Shown piece by piece: positions 26,828 to 36,963 of a stretch of DNA of 64,000 nucleotides (within the stretch, counting starts at the first letter, position 1; every line of letters begins with the position of its first letter). The notes below the pieces were generated by a model. The model was not told the origin of the DNA, searched no databases, and saw nothing but the letters and a program-made list of their open reading frames with translations. Origin of the DNA: RYN-230 sp963837335 (GTDB taxonomy: Bacteria; Actinomycetota; Actinomycetes; Streptosporangiales; Streptosporangiaceae); assembly GCA_963837335.1 (NCBI GenBank), contig CAWINS010000019.1, positions 21,498-85,497 on the forward strand, given 5' to 3'. Made by a program: the position numbers and the translations under genes.

Positions 26828-27061
26828 ATGAACGGTCGCCCGGTGACCTCGGCGGATCGTGAGGCCCCTGCCACCCGCGGCCACTCTGACGGCCGCGGCC
26901 CGGCGGCCGGCCGCCGCCGCAGGATCGCGGCGCGGACCCGCCTGGACTTCTGGTTCGACGCGATCCTGCTGGTCGGCTTCACGCTGGCCTACAGTTACAG
27001 CTTCACCGGGATCGGCATCCACGAATGGCTGGGCATCGGGCTGGGAGCCGCCCTGCTGCTG
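26828..27061 (+). pseudogene. DUF4405-like membrane protein, N-terminal fragment
   Basis: From an ATG at 26828 the first 78 residues resemble the start of DUF4405/cytochrome-b-like membrane proteins: a basic N-terminus, then RTRLDFWFDAILLVGFTLAYSYSF and IHEWLGIGLGAALLL, with two hydrophobic segments. After LLL (27061) the homology stops abruptly and the same strand continues in another frame as PabB-like sequence. The rest of the gene (further helices and haem-ligand His residues) is missing. This looks like a deletion or an assembly join. Confidence 0.6.
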
Positions 27062-28508
27062 CGCCCCGCCAGCTCCCCAGGTCGTTTTTCGGTTACTACG
27101 ACCATGTGCTGCGGCGGGATCGTGACACCGGCCGGTGGGCGTTCGAGATGCTATGGACGCCGGCCCGCGGTGACGCGCTCGAGAAGCGGTTTCGTGAGCT
27201 GTCGCGGCGCGGGCAGGCGGCCGGCCGTCAGCCGCGCGCCTATTCGTGCGGCGGCTTCCGGCTGACCCCGTCGGCGGACGAGCACCGCTCGGCGGTCCGC
27301 CAGACGATCAGCCGCATCCGTCGCGGCGACATTTTCCAGGCCAACATCTGCCTGCGGCTGGAGGCCGAATTCGCCGGCGATCCGCTGGACGCGTTCTGCC
27401 GCGCGGTCACCCGGCTGAACCCGCCGTATGCCGCGTTCCTGCGGACCCCGGGCGGCGCCGTGGCCAGCCTGTCGCCCGAGCTGTTCCTGCGCCGCACCGG
27501 CACCGCGGTGTGGTCGCAGCCGATCAAGGGCACCCGGTCCCGGCCCGCGGACGAGCTGGCCGCGCGGCGGGAGCGTGCGCGGCTGGAGCGTTCCGCCAAG
27601 GACCGGGCGGAGAACGTGATGATCGTCGACCTGATGCGCAACGATCTCAGCCGGGTCTGCCTACCGGGCAGCGTGCGGGTCCCCGCGCTGCTGCGCGCGG
27701 AACCCCACCCGGGCGTGTGGCATCTGGTCTCGGACCTGCGCGGCACGTTGCGGCCCGGCGCTGGTGATGGACAGCTGATCGCCGCGGCGTTCCCGCCCGG
27801 GTCGGTCACCGGCGCCCCGAAGGTCCGGGCCCTGGAGATCATCCACGAGCTCGAGGCGACGCCACGCGAGGTCTACACCGGGGCGGTCGGCTACCGCAGC
27901 CCCGTCGCCGGCCTGGAGCTGAACGTCGCGATCCGCACCTTCGAGTTCGCTGGCGACCGGGTGTGGCTGGGCAGCGGCGGCGGGATCACCGCCCGCTCAG
28001 ACGATGCCAGTGAATACCGCGAGTGCCTGCTGAAAGCCACCCCGCTGATCGAGGCGCTGGACGCCACGCTCCGCGAGGAAGCGGGCAGCCCGGCCTCCGG
28101 CCGGGTGGCTGTCCCGCCCTCGCTGCGGCCGCGGCCCGCGCTCGGCGCGTTCACCTCGCTGCGCGTCACTGACGGGCACGGCCATGACCTGGACAAGCAC
28201 CTCGCGCGCCTGGACGCCAGCACGCGGCAGCTGTTCGGCAAGCATCTGCCGGCCAGCCTGCCCGGCGACCTGGGCGCCTGTCTGGCCAGGAGGCCGACCG
28301 GCCGGCTCCGGATCACGGCCCGGCCGGTCGGCGGCCCGCTTCAGGTCAGCGTCGAGGTGATCCCGGCGGGGCCCGCCCCGGAGACGGTGGCCCTGCACCC
28401 GGTCACCATCCCTGGTGGCCTCGGCGGGCACAAGTGGCGGGACCGCCGCCTGCTCGCCCGCCTGGCCGGCCCGGCTGGTCCCGATGGCGGCGGCCGGTCT
28501 CGGGCCCG

Positions 28509-28512
<4 letters not shown>
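27025..28512 (+). CDS. pabB: Aminodeoxychorismate synthase component I (PabB) fused to N-terminal half of aminotransferase class IV (PabC)
   Basis: The product is 495 residues in this frame. The first 20 residues are not PabB-like. The chorismate-binding domain runs from SFFGYYDHVLRRD to about residue 350: GDIFQANICLRLEAEF, IKGTRSRPADEL, KDRAENVMIVDLMRNDLSRV and PPGSVTGAPKVRALEII. The PabB N-terminus is missing or short. From about residue 370 the frame enters a PabC-type lyase domain, including the PLP lysine in GHKWRDRRLL. The TGA at 28510-28512 interrupts it; the other half continues in the next gene, overlapping ATGA. PabB with PabA makes 4-amino-4-deoxychorismate and PabC makes p-aminobenzoate, a folate precursor. 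Confidence 0.82.
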
Positions 28513-29345
<833 letters not shown>

Positions 29346-29602
29346 TCGTCGACGAGCGCTCCTTGCCGCCCGGCCTGCTGATCACCGCCCGCGGCCCCGG
29401 CGCAATCCCCATGGGGCTGCGCCACACCGAGCATCCGGCCGAGGGCCTGCAGTTCCATCCCGAATCGATCCTCACCCCGCACGGCGACGGCATCATCGCC
29501 AACTTCGCCCGCGCGGTACGTAGCGCCGGCGCCCCGGGTGCGGCCCGCAGACCCCGCCTCCGCGTTCACCGGCCTGCTCAGGCCATCTGGCCAGCTCAGT
29601 GA
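29346..29602 (+). pseudogene. C-terminal end of PabA glutamine amidotransferase, out of frame
   Basis: This frame reads ARYHSLIVDERSLPPGLLITARG, split by the shift, and then PAEGLQFHPESILTPHG. FHPES carries the catalytic His and Glu of class I amidotransferases, and RYHSL is the expected upstream motif. It joins the previous gene if one base is restored near 29315-29325 (ctcgtttcccgg). The stop at 29600-29602 overlaps the stop of the convergent EamA gene. Confidence 0.75.
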
Positions 29603-30578
29603 CCGGCGAGCACGCCTCGGACCTCAGTGGCCTGTTCAGCATCATCACCCGGGCCGGTGGCGTGCTGGGTCGTGGCCGCACGATGATCGGTGATCGCGAA
29701 GTAGATCACCGATGAGCCGATGAGGACGGCCCCGAGGACATCGCGGGCGGTCAGCCCCTCGCCGAGGAAGATCACCGCGCTGGCGACACCGAACACGGGG
29801 ATGAGGTTGAGGACCACGGCCGCCCGCCCGGCGTCGACCTGAACGATCACCGTGTTGAACAGCAGGAAACTGAGCCCGAATCCGGCGGCCCCCACGAGCA
29901 CGGCGGCCAGCCAGAACCGGGGGCGGCCGGCACGCTCCCGGAGCCACCGGCCCAGCGCGCGGTGGTCACCAGCAGCGACACGGACGCGGCCACCGTGAAC
30001 TGCCAGGCCGTCAGCGAGAGGGCATCGGAGCCATCATCGAAACGCTTGGCCACAATCGTGTAGAGGCTCGCGCTCAGCACCCCCCCGGCCACCAGAAGGT
30101 CTCCGGCCGCCGTGCCGCCGCCCGCGCCTGTCCCCACGCCGGCGAGCACAGCCAGTCCGCCCAGGGCGACCACGATCGCGAGGATGGCTGGCCGGGTGAC
30201 GGCCTCCCGGAGCAGCACGGCGGCCAGCAGGATCACCAGCCCGGATTCGAGGCCGCCGATCACCGCCCCGTGCACCGCGCTGGTCAGGGAAAGGCCGAAC
30301 GTGTCACCCAGATACGCCAGGGCCGGCTCGAGCAGCCCCAGCACCGCAGGAAGCCACCACGACTTCGGCGGACGGTAGCCGCGCACCAGCAGGGCGACCC
30401 ACAGCACGCCCGCGCCGGCCAGGAGTTCGATGCTGAGCAGGGTCACGGGATCGAAGCCGCCCAGCGCATATTTCGTCCCGCTGACCGCCAGCCCCCACAA
30501 CCCGGCGGCCACGACCAGCGCGGCGGCCGGACGGCGCAGCCACGGCCCTGGTGATGGGACGGCCTTGCGGAAGATCAT
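29596..30578 (-). pseudogene. EamA/DMT family transporter, frameshifted
   Basis: The frame from 30578 gives about seven membrane helices of an EamA (drug/metabolite) transporter: AAALVVAAGLWGLAVSGTKYAL, then YLGDTFGLSLTSAVHGAVIGG and a second repeat start with LLVAGGVLSASLYTIVAKR. Near 29960 homology passes to another frame (GRPRFWLAAVLVGAAGFGLSFLLF), which completes the last three helices and ends at 29596. Restoring one missing base gives a protein of about 325 residues with two EamA repeats. Members export amino acids or other metabolites. It is convergent with the Pab locus. Confidence 0.82.
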
Positions 30579-30815
30579 GATGCCCCCCGATCGCAGAATC
30601 GATCGATGCGACCGTAAGCAGGGCGCTACTCAGCGGGAATCGGGAGCGAGCCCCCATATTCTGGGCGGGGTTCCCTAGATTTGCCTGGTAGCGCCGGGCC
30701 ATCCCGGGGGTGCGCGGGCCTGCGCGTCAGGGCAGCGGGGTGAGCTCGGCACCGGCCCGCCTGCCTCGCTGGTCATTCCGTGTCGAGGCTGGCCAGGGCA
30801 GCCTGGTGAGGGAGG

Positions 30816-33353
30816 ATGGAAGCTGTGCCGGAGCCTGCGCTGAGTTTCGCCGGGCTGTTGCGGCAGTTCCGGACTGAAGCCCGGCTGACGCAGGAAGAGC
30901 TGGCCGAGGCAGCAGGCCTGAGCCCTCGGTCGGTCAGTGACCTGGAGCGGGGGGTCAACCGCACTGCCCGCAAGGACACCGCCCTGCTGCTGGCTGATGC
31001 GCTGAACCTGGCGGGCGAGGTGCGGGTGCTGTTCGTCGCGGCGGCGCGCGGGCGGGGACCGGCGGCAGATGTGCTGGCGGCCAGGCCTGACGGAGTGCGG
31101 GGACGGTCAGCGGCGGCAGCGACCCGGAGTCTGCCGAGGGATGTGAGCAGCTTCACCGGCCGCGACCCTGAGTTGGCGCGGCTGCTGGGAATGCTCGCCG
31201 GCATGGCCGCGGACGGCGGGCCGCCGGGAATCTGCGTGATTGACGGGATGGCGGGGATTGGCAAGACGACCTTCGTGGTGCACGCCGCGCACCGGCTGGC
31301 CGGGAGCTTCCCGGACGGGCAGTTCTTCCTTCCCCTGCACGCCCACACTCCCGGCCAGCGGCCGGTTGGCCCAGCTGACGCGTTGGCCAGCTTGCTGCTG
31401 ACGGCTGGCCTCGCCGAGCAGCACATCCCTCCCGGCCTGGAGGCGCGAGCAGGCCGGTGGCGTGACTATGTCGCGGGCAAGAAGATCCTGCTGCTGCTGG
31501 ACGACGCGGCCGGGCATGAGCAGGTCCGGCCGCTCCTGCCCGGCACCGCCGGCAGCCTGGTACTGATCACCAGCCGCCGGCGGCTGATCGCCCTGGAGGA
31601 CGCCGCGGTGATCAGCCTCGGCACCCTGTCCCCGGACGAGGCGGCGGTGCTGCTGGCCCGGCTGGCTGGCCGTGCGGACCTGCGGTCCGGGCGGGGCCCG
31701 GCCGGGGAGATAACCCAGCTGTGCGGGTATCTGCCGCTGGCGATCGGGATGCTCGCCCGGCAGTTGCGGCACCATCCGGCCCGAACCGGTGCGGAGCTGG
31801 CCGCTGACCTGGCCTCGGCCCGCGACCGGCTGACCGTCATGCGCGCGGAGAACCTGTCGGTCGCTGCCGCGTTCGACCTGTCCTACGCCGATCTCACCGC
31901 GGTCCAGCAGCGGCTTTTCCGTCGGCTTGGCCTGGCCCCGGGCCCGGACCTAGATGCCTACGCCGCAGCCGCCCTCGACAACACCAGCCTGGAGAGCGCC
32001 CGCGGCCTGCTCGATGATCTGTACGACCATCACCTGATCACCGAGCCCGGGCCCGGCCGTTACCTCCTGCACGACCTGCTCCGCGAATACGCCCGCGCGC
32101 TGGCCGCCGGCGACGACGCCGCGGATTCACGTGCCGCCGTGGCTCGGCTGGTGAACTATTACGCGCACGTCGCCGCCGCCGCCGGCCAGCACATCGCCAC
32201 CTGGACCACGGCCGGCCGCCGCCCGCCGCCGGGCCTCCCGCCAGCCAGCGCCCCCCCGATGGCCGGCTCCCAGCAGGCGGCGGCCTGGCTGGAATCCGAG
32301 CGCCCTAACCTGGACGCGGTCGTTAACTACGCCGCCCTCGAGGCGATGCCCTGGCACGCCATCACGATCGCCACGGCGATGGGCGGGTTCCTGCGCGCCC
32401 GCGGTCATTGGGATCAGGCCGCTCGTCAATACCGGACGGCTCTCTCGGCGGCACGCCAGGCCGGGGACCGGCCCGGCCAGGCCGGCACGCTCGACGAGCT
32501 TGGTCTCCTGCAGCAGCTGACCGGCGACTACCCGGCCGCCACCGCCAGCCTGGCCGAGGCTATCGAGTTGTTCGGCGACCTAGGTGATCTTCCCGGCCAG
32601 GCCTACGCCCGCAACCACCTGGGCCTGGTCCTAGCGAACATCGCTGACTACCCGGCTGCCGCCGCCTGCCACCGGCAGGCGCTGGCCCTGGCCCGCGACG
32701 CGGGTGATCAGCTCGCAGAGGCCGTCTCCCTCACCGACCTGGGCATGGTGCAGCTGCTGACCGGCGACTACCCGGCTGCCACGGCCAGCCTCCAGCAGGC
32801 GCTGCCTCTGTTCCGACGCGTTGGGTCTCAGTTCGACGAGGCCGACGCACTGTCGGTGCTGGGCTGGGTCCGACGGCTGACCGGGGATTACGCGGCCGCC
32901 GCCGCTGACCAAGGCCAGGCCCTGGACATGTTCCGCCACCTCGGCGACCGGCTCGGCCAGGCCCGGGCCCTCGACGAGCTCGGCCTGGTGCAACTGCTGA
33001 CCGGCGACTACCCGGCCGCCGCCGCTCACGTGGCCGAGGCCATCGAGTTGTTCCGAGACCTCGGTTCGCGGCACGACCTGGTCATGGCGCTGAACAGCCT
33101 CGGCGAGCTCTCGTTCCAGACCTCAGCACCCCAGGAAGCCCGCAGCCACCACAGTCAGGCGCTCGCCATCGCGCGCGAGCTTGGCGCGCCTCTTGAGGAA
33201 GCACGCGCGCTGGAAGGAATCGGCCGTAGCCTGCTCCACCAGGACTCTGCCGAAGCCGCCGCGCACCTCCGGCACGCTCTGGAGATTTACCAGAACATCG
33301 GGGCTCCCGATGCCCGGCGCGTGCAGGATACGCTGGACGGCCAGGACCGCTGA
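30816..33353 (+). CDS. Helix-turn-helix NB-ARC/TPR regulator (STAND ATPase)
   Basis: An 845-residue protein. An XRE-type helix-turn-helix is at about residues 10-60 (FRTEARLTQEELAEAAGLSPRS). An NB-ARC ATPase domain follows, with Walker A GMAGIGKTT at 144-152, the kinase-2 motif KILLLLDDA and SLVLITSRRRL. The C-terminal 330 residues hold at least six TPR-like repeats of 40 residues; the phrase LTGDYPAA recurs. Such STAND proteins are signal-triggered switches that oligomerise on ATP binding; many actinobacterial ones regulate transcription. A GTG at 30825 with a better-spaced gggagg site is the alternative start. No partner gene is adjacent. Confidence 0.9.
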   Translation: MEAVPEPALSFAGLLRQFRTEARLTQEELAEAAGLSPRSVSDLERGVNRTARKDTALLLADALNLAGEVRVLFVAAARGRGPAADVLAARPDGVRGRSAAAATRSLPRDVSSFTGRDPELARLLGMLAGMAADGGPPGICVIDGMAGIGKTTFVVHAAHRLAGSFPDGQFFLPLHAHTPGQRPVGPADALASLLLTAGLAEQHIPPGLEARAGRWRDYVAGKKILLLLDDAAGHEQVRPLLPGTAGSLVLITSRRRLIALEDAAVISLGTLSPDEAAVLLARLAGRADLRSGRGPAGEITQLCGYLPLAIGMLARQLRHHPARTGAELAADLASARDRLTVMRAENLSVAAAFDLSYADLTAVQQRLFRRLGLAPGPDLDAYAAAALDNTSLESARGLLDDLYDHHLITEPGPGRYLLHDLLREYARALAAGDDAADSRAAVARLVNYYAHVAAAAGQHIATWTTAGRRPPPGLPPASAPPMAGSQQAAAWLESERPNLDAVVNYAALEAMPWHAITIATAMGGFLRARGHWDQAARQYRTALSAARQAGDRPGQAGTLDELGLLQQLTGDYPAATASLAEAIELFGDLGDLPGQAYARNHLGLVLANIADYPAAAACHRQALALARDAGDQLAEAVSLTDLGMVQLLTGDYPAATASLQQALPLFRRVGSQFDEADALSVLGWVRRLTGDYAAAAADQGQALDMFRHLGDRLGQARALDELGLVQLLTGDYPAAAAHVAEAIELFRDLGSRHDLVMALNSLGELSFQTSAPQEARSHHSQALAIARELGAPLEEARALEGIGRSLLHQDSAEAAAHLRHALEIYQNIGAPDARRVQDTLDGQDR

Positions 33354-33359
33354 GAAACG

Positions 33360-33578
33360 TCAGTTCGCTCGCCGCGCGGCCATGCGCCTGCGGTCGTCCT
33401 CGATAAGGGCGGTGCCGTCCGGAGTTCCAGCCGTGCCGTTGAGCAGCGCCTGAGCGTTCAGCAAGGTCCATAGCCGAAGTCCCGCCCGGTGGCTACGGCT
33501 CACCCTGCCGCTCTCCGCCGAGGCCCGGCCACCGGCCGCAGCTATCCGGGAGGTCCTCCAGATCTGGGTTCCAGCCAT
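33360..33578 (-). CDS. Small hypothetical protein
   Basis: A 72-residue frame. The ATG at 33578 follows a strong aggaggg-like site (33587-33593 on the plus strand) at eight bases, which argues for a real gene. The protein is basic (about one residue in five is Arg) with no membrane segment and no recognised domain; its C-terminus, EDDRRRMAARRAN, could form a charged helix. It fills most of the gap between the NB-ARC regulator and the GNAT gene. Confidence 0.4.
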   Translation of the reverse strand: MAGTQIWRTSRIAAAGGRASAESGRVSRSHRAGLRLWTLLNAQALLNGTAGTPDGTALIEDDRRRMAARRAN

Positions 33579-33702
33579 CGTGTGTGCCCTCCTGTGTCAT
33601 CCGGCTGGTTCCACCGTCGCCAGAGACAGCGGCAGGCACCACACGTGCCGACCCACAGAAGTACTCACAGGATTGCTCCGCGGCCCCGGGCCGGCTCGCG
33701 CA

Positions 33703-34296
33703 TCAGCCAGCAGATCGGCGGGCGGCCCACTCGTGGTCGAGGATGGACATCAGCACCTCGTCATACCAGCGCCCGTCGTGCAGCACGGACTCGCGAAGGC
33801 GGCCCTCCTCGACGAACCCGGCCTTCTCATAGGCGCGGATCCCGGCGGGATTGAACGGGGCCACGCCGAGCTGGATGCGGTGCAGGCCCATCTCGCGGAA
33901 TCCGTAACTGACGATCACGCGCATCGCGTCCGTGCCGTAGCCGCGGCTGACGTACTCCCGGCCGAGGGCGATCCCGAGCGTCGCACACCGGTCCTTGGGG
34001 CGCGTGCCCCACAGCCCAACGTGGCCGACCAGCACCGGCGGATCATCGAGCGTCTCGATGGCGAAGCCGAGGTTGTCCTTGTCGTTCGCGCTCCACCGCG
34101 CGATGCGCTCCTTCGCCGCAGCTTCCGACGGCGGCGCCACCCAGTTCGACAGCGTGGCCATGCGCCCGGGGTCCATCTCCCACTTCGCGAGCACCGGCAG
34201 GTCGTCGTCCCGCACGCCGCGCAGCCGGACCCGCTCGCCGACCAGGATCGAGTCGCCGTACCCGAATGCGCTGGAAACATCGGTGAGTTCGGTCAT
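33703..34296 (-). CDS. GNAT family N-acetyltransferase
   Basis: A 197-residue protein of the RimJ/RimL type. It starts with a RVRLRGVRDDDLPVLAKWE block. The acetyl-CoA-binding loop is in LGIALGREYVSRGYGTDAMRV, the HRIQLGVAPFNPAGIRAYEKAGF block follows, and the C-terminal strand is VLMSILDHEW. Relatives acetylate the N-termini of ribosomal proteins or small-molecule amines; the target here is unknown. Confidence 0.92.
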   Translation of the reverse strand: MTELTDVSSAFGYGDSILVGERVRLRGVRDDDLPVLAKWEMDPGRMATLSNWVAPPSEAAAKERIARWSANDKDNLGFAIETLDDPPVLVGHVGLWGTRPKDRCATLGIALGREYVSRGYGTDAMRVIVSYGFREMGLHRIQLGVAPFNPAGIRAYEKAGFVEEGRLRESVLHDGRWYDEVLMSILDHEWAARRSAG

Positions 34297-34449
34297 GTAG
34301 CTGATACTGCCGCATGCCGGCCCCCGTCACCGTCCCGGCCGCGCCAGCCGGCCCCGCTGGCCCTGGGTTGGACACTTCCGTAGATACCTACTAATTTGAT
34401 CACTAAGAAAGGAAATCGAGCCTGGCGGTGACCCGGCGAACCCGCCGCC

Positions 34450-34488
34450 GGCTGGCCGGCGGCCCGCTCAGCCGGCCGCCGGCCAGCC
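34450..34488. terminator. Strong 14-bp hairpin upstream of the alpha/beta hydrolase gene
   Basis: The arms ggctggccggcggc (34450-34463) and its exact complement (34475-34488) flank an 11-base loop. The hairpin ends 35 bases before the hydrolase start. It is not followed by a gene end on the minus strand, so it may be an attenuator or a terminator of a short upstream transcript. Confidence 0.5.
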
Positions 34489-34523
34489 TGCTGACTATCT
34501 GAAGCTACGTCAAGGAGTCCCCG

Positions 34524-35272
34524 ATGACCCTGGCCGACCAGGATGTGCCAGTAATCGGCTGGAATGAGCCCGACGGCCTGATTCCGCGGGGCACGGTGAT
34601 CGTGATTCCTGGCCGGGGAGAGCTGCCCACGGTCTACGAGCGCTTCGGGCGGCGGCTGGCCGCTGACGCCTACCGGGTCCGGGCCGTGGCTGATCCGTGG
34701 TGGACGCCGAACTGGCCCGGGCGCAGGTCTCCGGCCTCCTGGCCGACTCCAGCCTGCCTGCCCCGCGGGTACTGGCCGGATCAGACACGGGCGCCCTGTT
34801 CGCGATCATGCTGGCCAGATCAGGCCTGGGCGCGGCCGTGGACGCACTGCTCCTGGCCGGCCTGCCCGCCACACCGCAGGCTGGCCCGGCGGCCTCCTGG
34901 GAAGAGGAGCTAGACGCCAGGACCTTCTGCCCAACCCATCGCGGGTGGCTGACCGCCTCGGCCGTGCGCCGGGGTGCGCTGTATGAGCCCATTCCGGCCG
35001 ACTGGCTGGAGCGTGCGGATCTGGACGGGCTGGGCCTGCCCATTCTCGGCATCCACGGCGGTGATGACCCAATCAGCCCGCTGGGGCGGGTTCGCGACCG
35101 GTACGCCGCGGCTCCCTCGGCTGAACTGATCCGCATCACAGCCGGCCGGCACGACGTGCTCAACGACCAGACGCACCGGACGGCGGCCGCCGTCGTCGTA
35201 CTGTTCCTGGAACGGATCCGGCAGGACCCGGGCCCGCGCCCGATTGCGGTCCCGGAGCAACTGGCACGATGA
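34524..35272 (+). pseudogene. Alpha/beta hydrolase, frameshifted
   Basis: The N-terminal part (RGTVIVIPGRGELPTVYERFG, RVRAVADP) is in the 34524 frame. From about 34700 the sequence continues in another frame as VVDAELARAQVSGLLADSS through LPILGIHGGDDPISPL and AGRHDVLND to 35272. Restoring one base near 34700 gives about 250 residues. The nucleophile elbow reads GSDTG, with Asp where Ser is usual; the acid (GGDDP) and His (GRHDVL) are present. An Asp nucleophile occurs in dehalogenases and epoxide hydrolases. The fold is clear and the activity uncertain. Confidence 0.78.
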
Positions 35273-35493
35273 TGAACGGGCCCGGCGCCGCCGTCAGGGC
35301 GGCAAGGTACGGGGGGTGGGTCGTGGGAGCGTGCCGGGATCCGTACCTGCCCGGTCCAGCCGGAGTCGCCCGGGACCGGCTGTGCCTGCCGGAACCTGAG
35401 CGAAGTGTGCTTCATATGTGCTAAACCCAGCCTCGGAACAGGCAAAAGTGGCTGAGGTAGCGGAATCCGCAAAACAGAACTCGAAGGAGAAAC

Positions 35494-36153
35494 ATGGCTC
35501 TCGCGCTTGGGGACATCGCCCCAGACTTCACCGCCGACACGACTGAGGGGCCGATCAACTTCCACGAGTGGATCGGTGACTCGTGGGCGGTCCTGTTCTC
35601 TCACCCGAAGGACTTCACCCCGGTCTGCACGACCGAACTCGGCTACATGGCCAAGATCAAGCCCGAGTTCGACAAGCGGAACGTAAAGATCATCGGGCTC
35701 TCGGTCAACCCGACCGGGAAGCATGAGCAGTGGGCGAACGATATCCAGGAGACCCAGGGAACCGCGCCCAACTATCCCATCATCGGCGACGGCGACTTCA
35801 ACGTCTCGAAGCTGTACGGGATGCTGCCGGCCAGCACCACGGGCGACCCGGCGAACCGGACGCCAGCCGATAACCAGACGGTTCGCAACGTGTTTGTCGT
35901 CGGCCCGGACAAGAAGGTGAAGCTGATCCTCATCTACCCGATGACGACCGGCCGCAACTTCGACGAGGTTCTCCGGGTTATCGACTCGCTCCAGCTGACG
36001 GCCAAGCACCGGGTCGCCACGCCGGTCAACTGGAAGTCGGGCGAGGACGTGATCATCGCCGGCTCCGTTTCCGATGACGAGGCGAAGACGATCTACCCCG
36101 AGGGATGGAAGGCGCCCCGGCCCTACATCCGCATCGTGCCCCAGCCGAGCTGA
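35494..36153 (+). CDS. 1-Cys (Prx6-type) peroxiredoxin
   Basis: A 219-residue thiol peroxidase. The peroxidatic cysteine is C45 in HPKDFTPVCTTELG. Prx6 features follow: VKIIGLSVNPTGKHEQW, NYPIIGDGDFNVSKLYGM and the C-terminal extension with VNWKSGEDVII. No resolving cysteine is visible. It should reduce H2O2 and organic or lipid peroxides in the cytoplasm. A strong aaggag site precedes the ATG. It appears to be a single-gene unit; no OxyR-type regulator is adjacent. Confidence 0.95.
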   Translation: MALALGDIAPDFTADTTEGPINFHEWIGDSWAVLFSHPKDFTPVCTTELGYMAKIKPEFDKRNVKIIGLSVNPTGKHEQWANDIQETQGTAPNYPIIGDGDFNVSKLYGMLPASTTGDPANRTPADNQTVRNVFVVGPDKKVKLILIYPMTTGRNFDEVLRVIDSLQLTAKHRVATPVNWKSGEDVIIAGSVSDDEAKTIYPEGWKAPRPYIRIVPQPS

Positions 36154-36240
36154 GTACCCAGGCGACCGGATCGTATGGTCAATCTTCTCCGCTCTTAGCG
36201 GGCCGGGTTCTGGCTGGTTCGTGGTCGCCGGCTGGCGTGG

Positions 36241-36963
36241 TCATACCAGCAGTTGCGCGCCCTCGGCATGCAGCACGGTCCCGGTGACGAGGCCGTCGCT
36301 GATCAGGTAGCTGACGGCGTTGGCGATGTCTTCCGGCTGCCCGATTCTCCGCCCGGGCAGCCGGGCGGCCAGGTCGGCCAGCCTGGCCTGCTTCACCTCC
36401 GGTGACGCCAGCTGGTTCCAGACGGGCGTGTCCACCCAGCCGGGGGACACGGCGTTGACGCGGATCGGGCCGAGTTCCAGCGCCAGGGCCCGGACCATGG
36501 ACTCCAGCGCGCCGTTGACCGTTGCGGCCAGCATCCCGCCAGGAGCGGGCCGGTAGGCGGCGATGCCGGAGGTGAACGTGATGCTCCCAGGGGCCGTCAT
36601 GCGCGGTGCGGCCAGTTGCGCTGCGAACAGCGGCCCGAGGATCTTGGACCGCAGGGCCCGCATCACGCTGTCCTCGGTCAGCGTGACGGCGGCGCCGTAG
36701 GGAAGGTCCGCCGCGGTCACGACAAGATGGGCGAGTGTCCCGGCGCGGTCAAACACGCGGGTGAGCTGGGCCCGGTCGGCAATGTCGGCCGGGACGGCCG
36801 TGCGCCGGCCCGGGTGGCCGAGGTCTTTGCTCGCCGCGTCAAGCCGCTGCTGGGACCTTCCGGCGATCACTACCAGGGCTCCCTCGGCCAGGCAGCGGCG
36901 GGCTACTGCCAGCCCGAGTCCGGAACTGCCGCCGATGACCACGACCGTGTCGTTCTCGTTCAT
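36241..36963 (-). CDS. SDR family protein lacking the catalytic Tyr-Lys pair
   Basis: A 240-residue Rossmann protein with GGSSGLG and the end strand AVSPGWVDTPVW. The catalytic serine is present (TFTSGIAAYR), but the positions for Tyr and Lys, 13 and 17 residues later, fall in PGGMLAATVNGALES and are not Tyr or Lys. This variant is known in a distinct SDR subgroup of actinobacteria and may use another mechanism or act as a binding protein. The start overlaps the stop of the MarR gene by four bases, so the pair is an operon; the SDR is the likely target of MarR control. Confidence 0.88.
   Translation of the reverse strand: MNENDTVVVIGGSSGLGLAVARRCLAEGALVVIAGRSQQRLDAASKDLGHPGRRTAVPADIADRAQLTRVFDRAGTLAHLVVTAADLPYGAAVTLTEDSVMRALRSKILGPLFAAQLAAPRMTAPGSITFTSGIAAYRPAPGGMLAATVNGALESMVRALALELGPIRVNAVSPGWVDTPVWNQLASPEVKQARLADLAARLPGRRIGQPEDIANAVSYLISDGLVTGTVLHAEGAQLLV

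Noticed and set aside
32490..33090. DNA repeats of about 120 bases as a mobile or CRISPR-like array
   Set aside because: They encode TPR units within one open frame and have no spacer structure.
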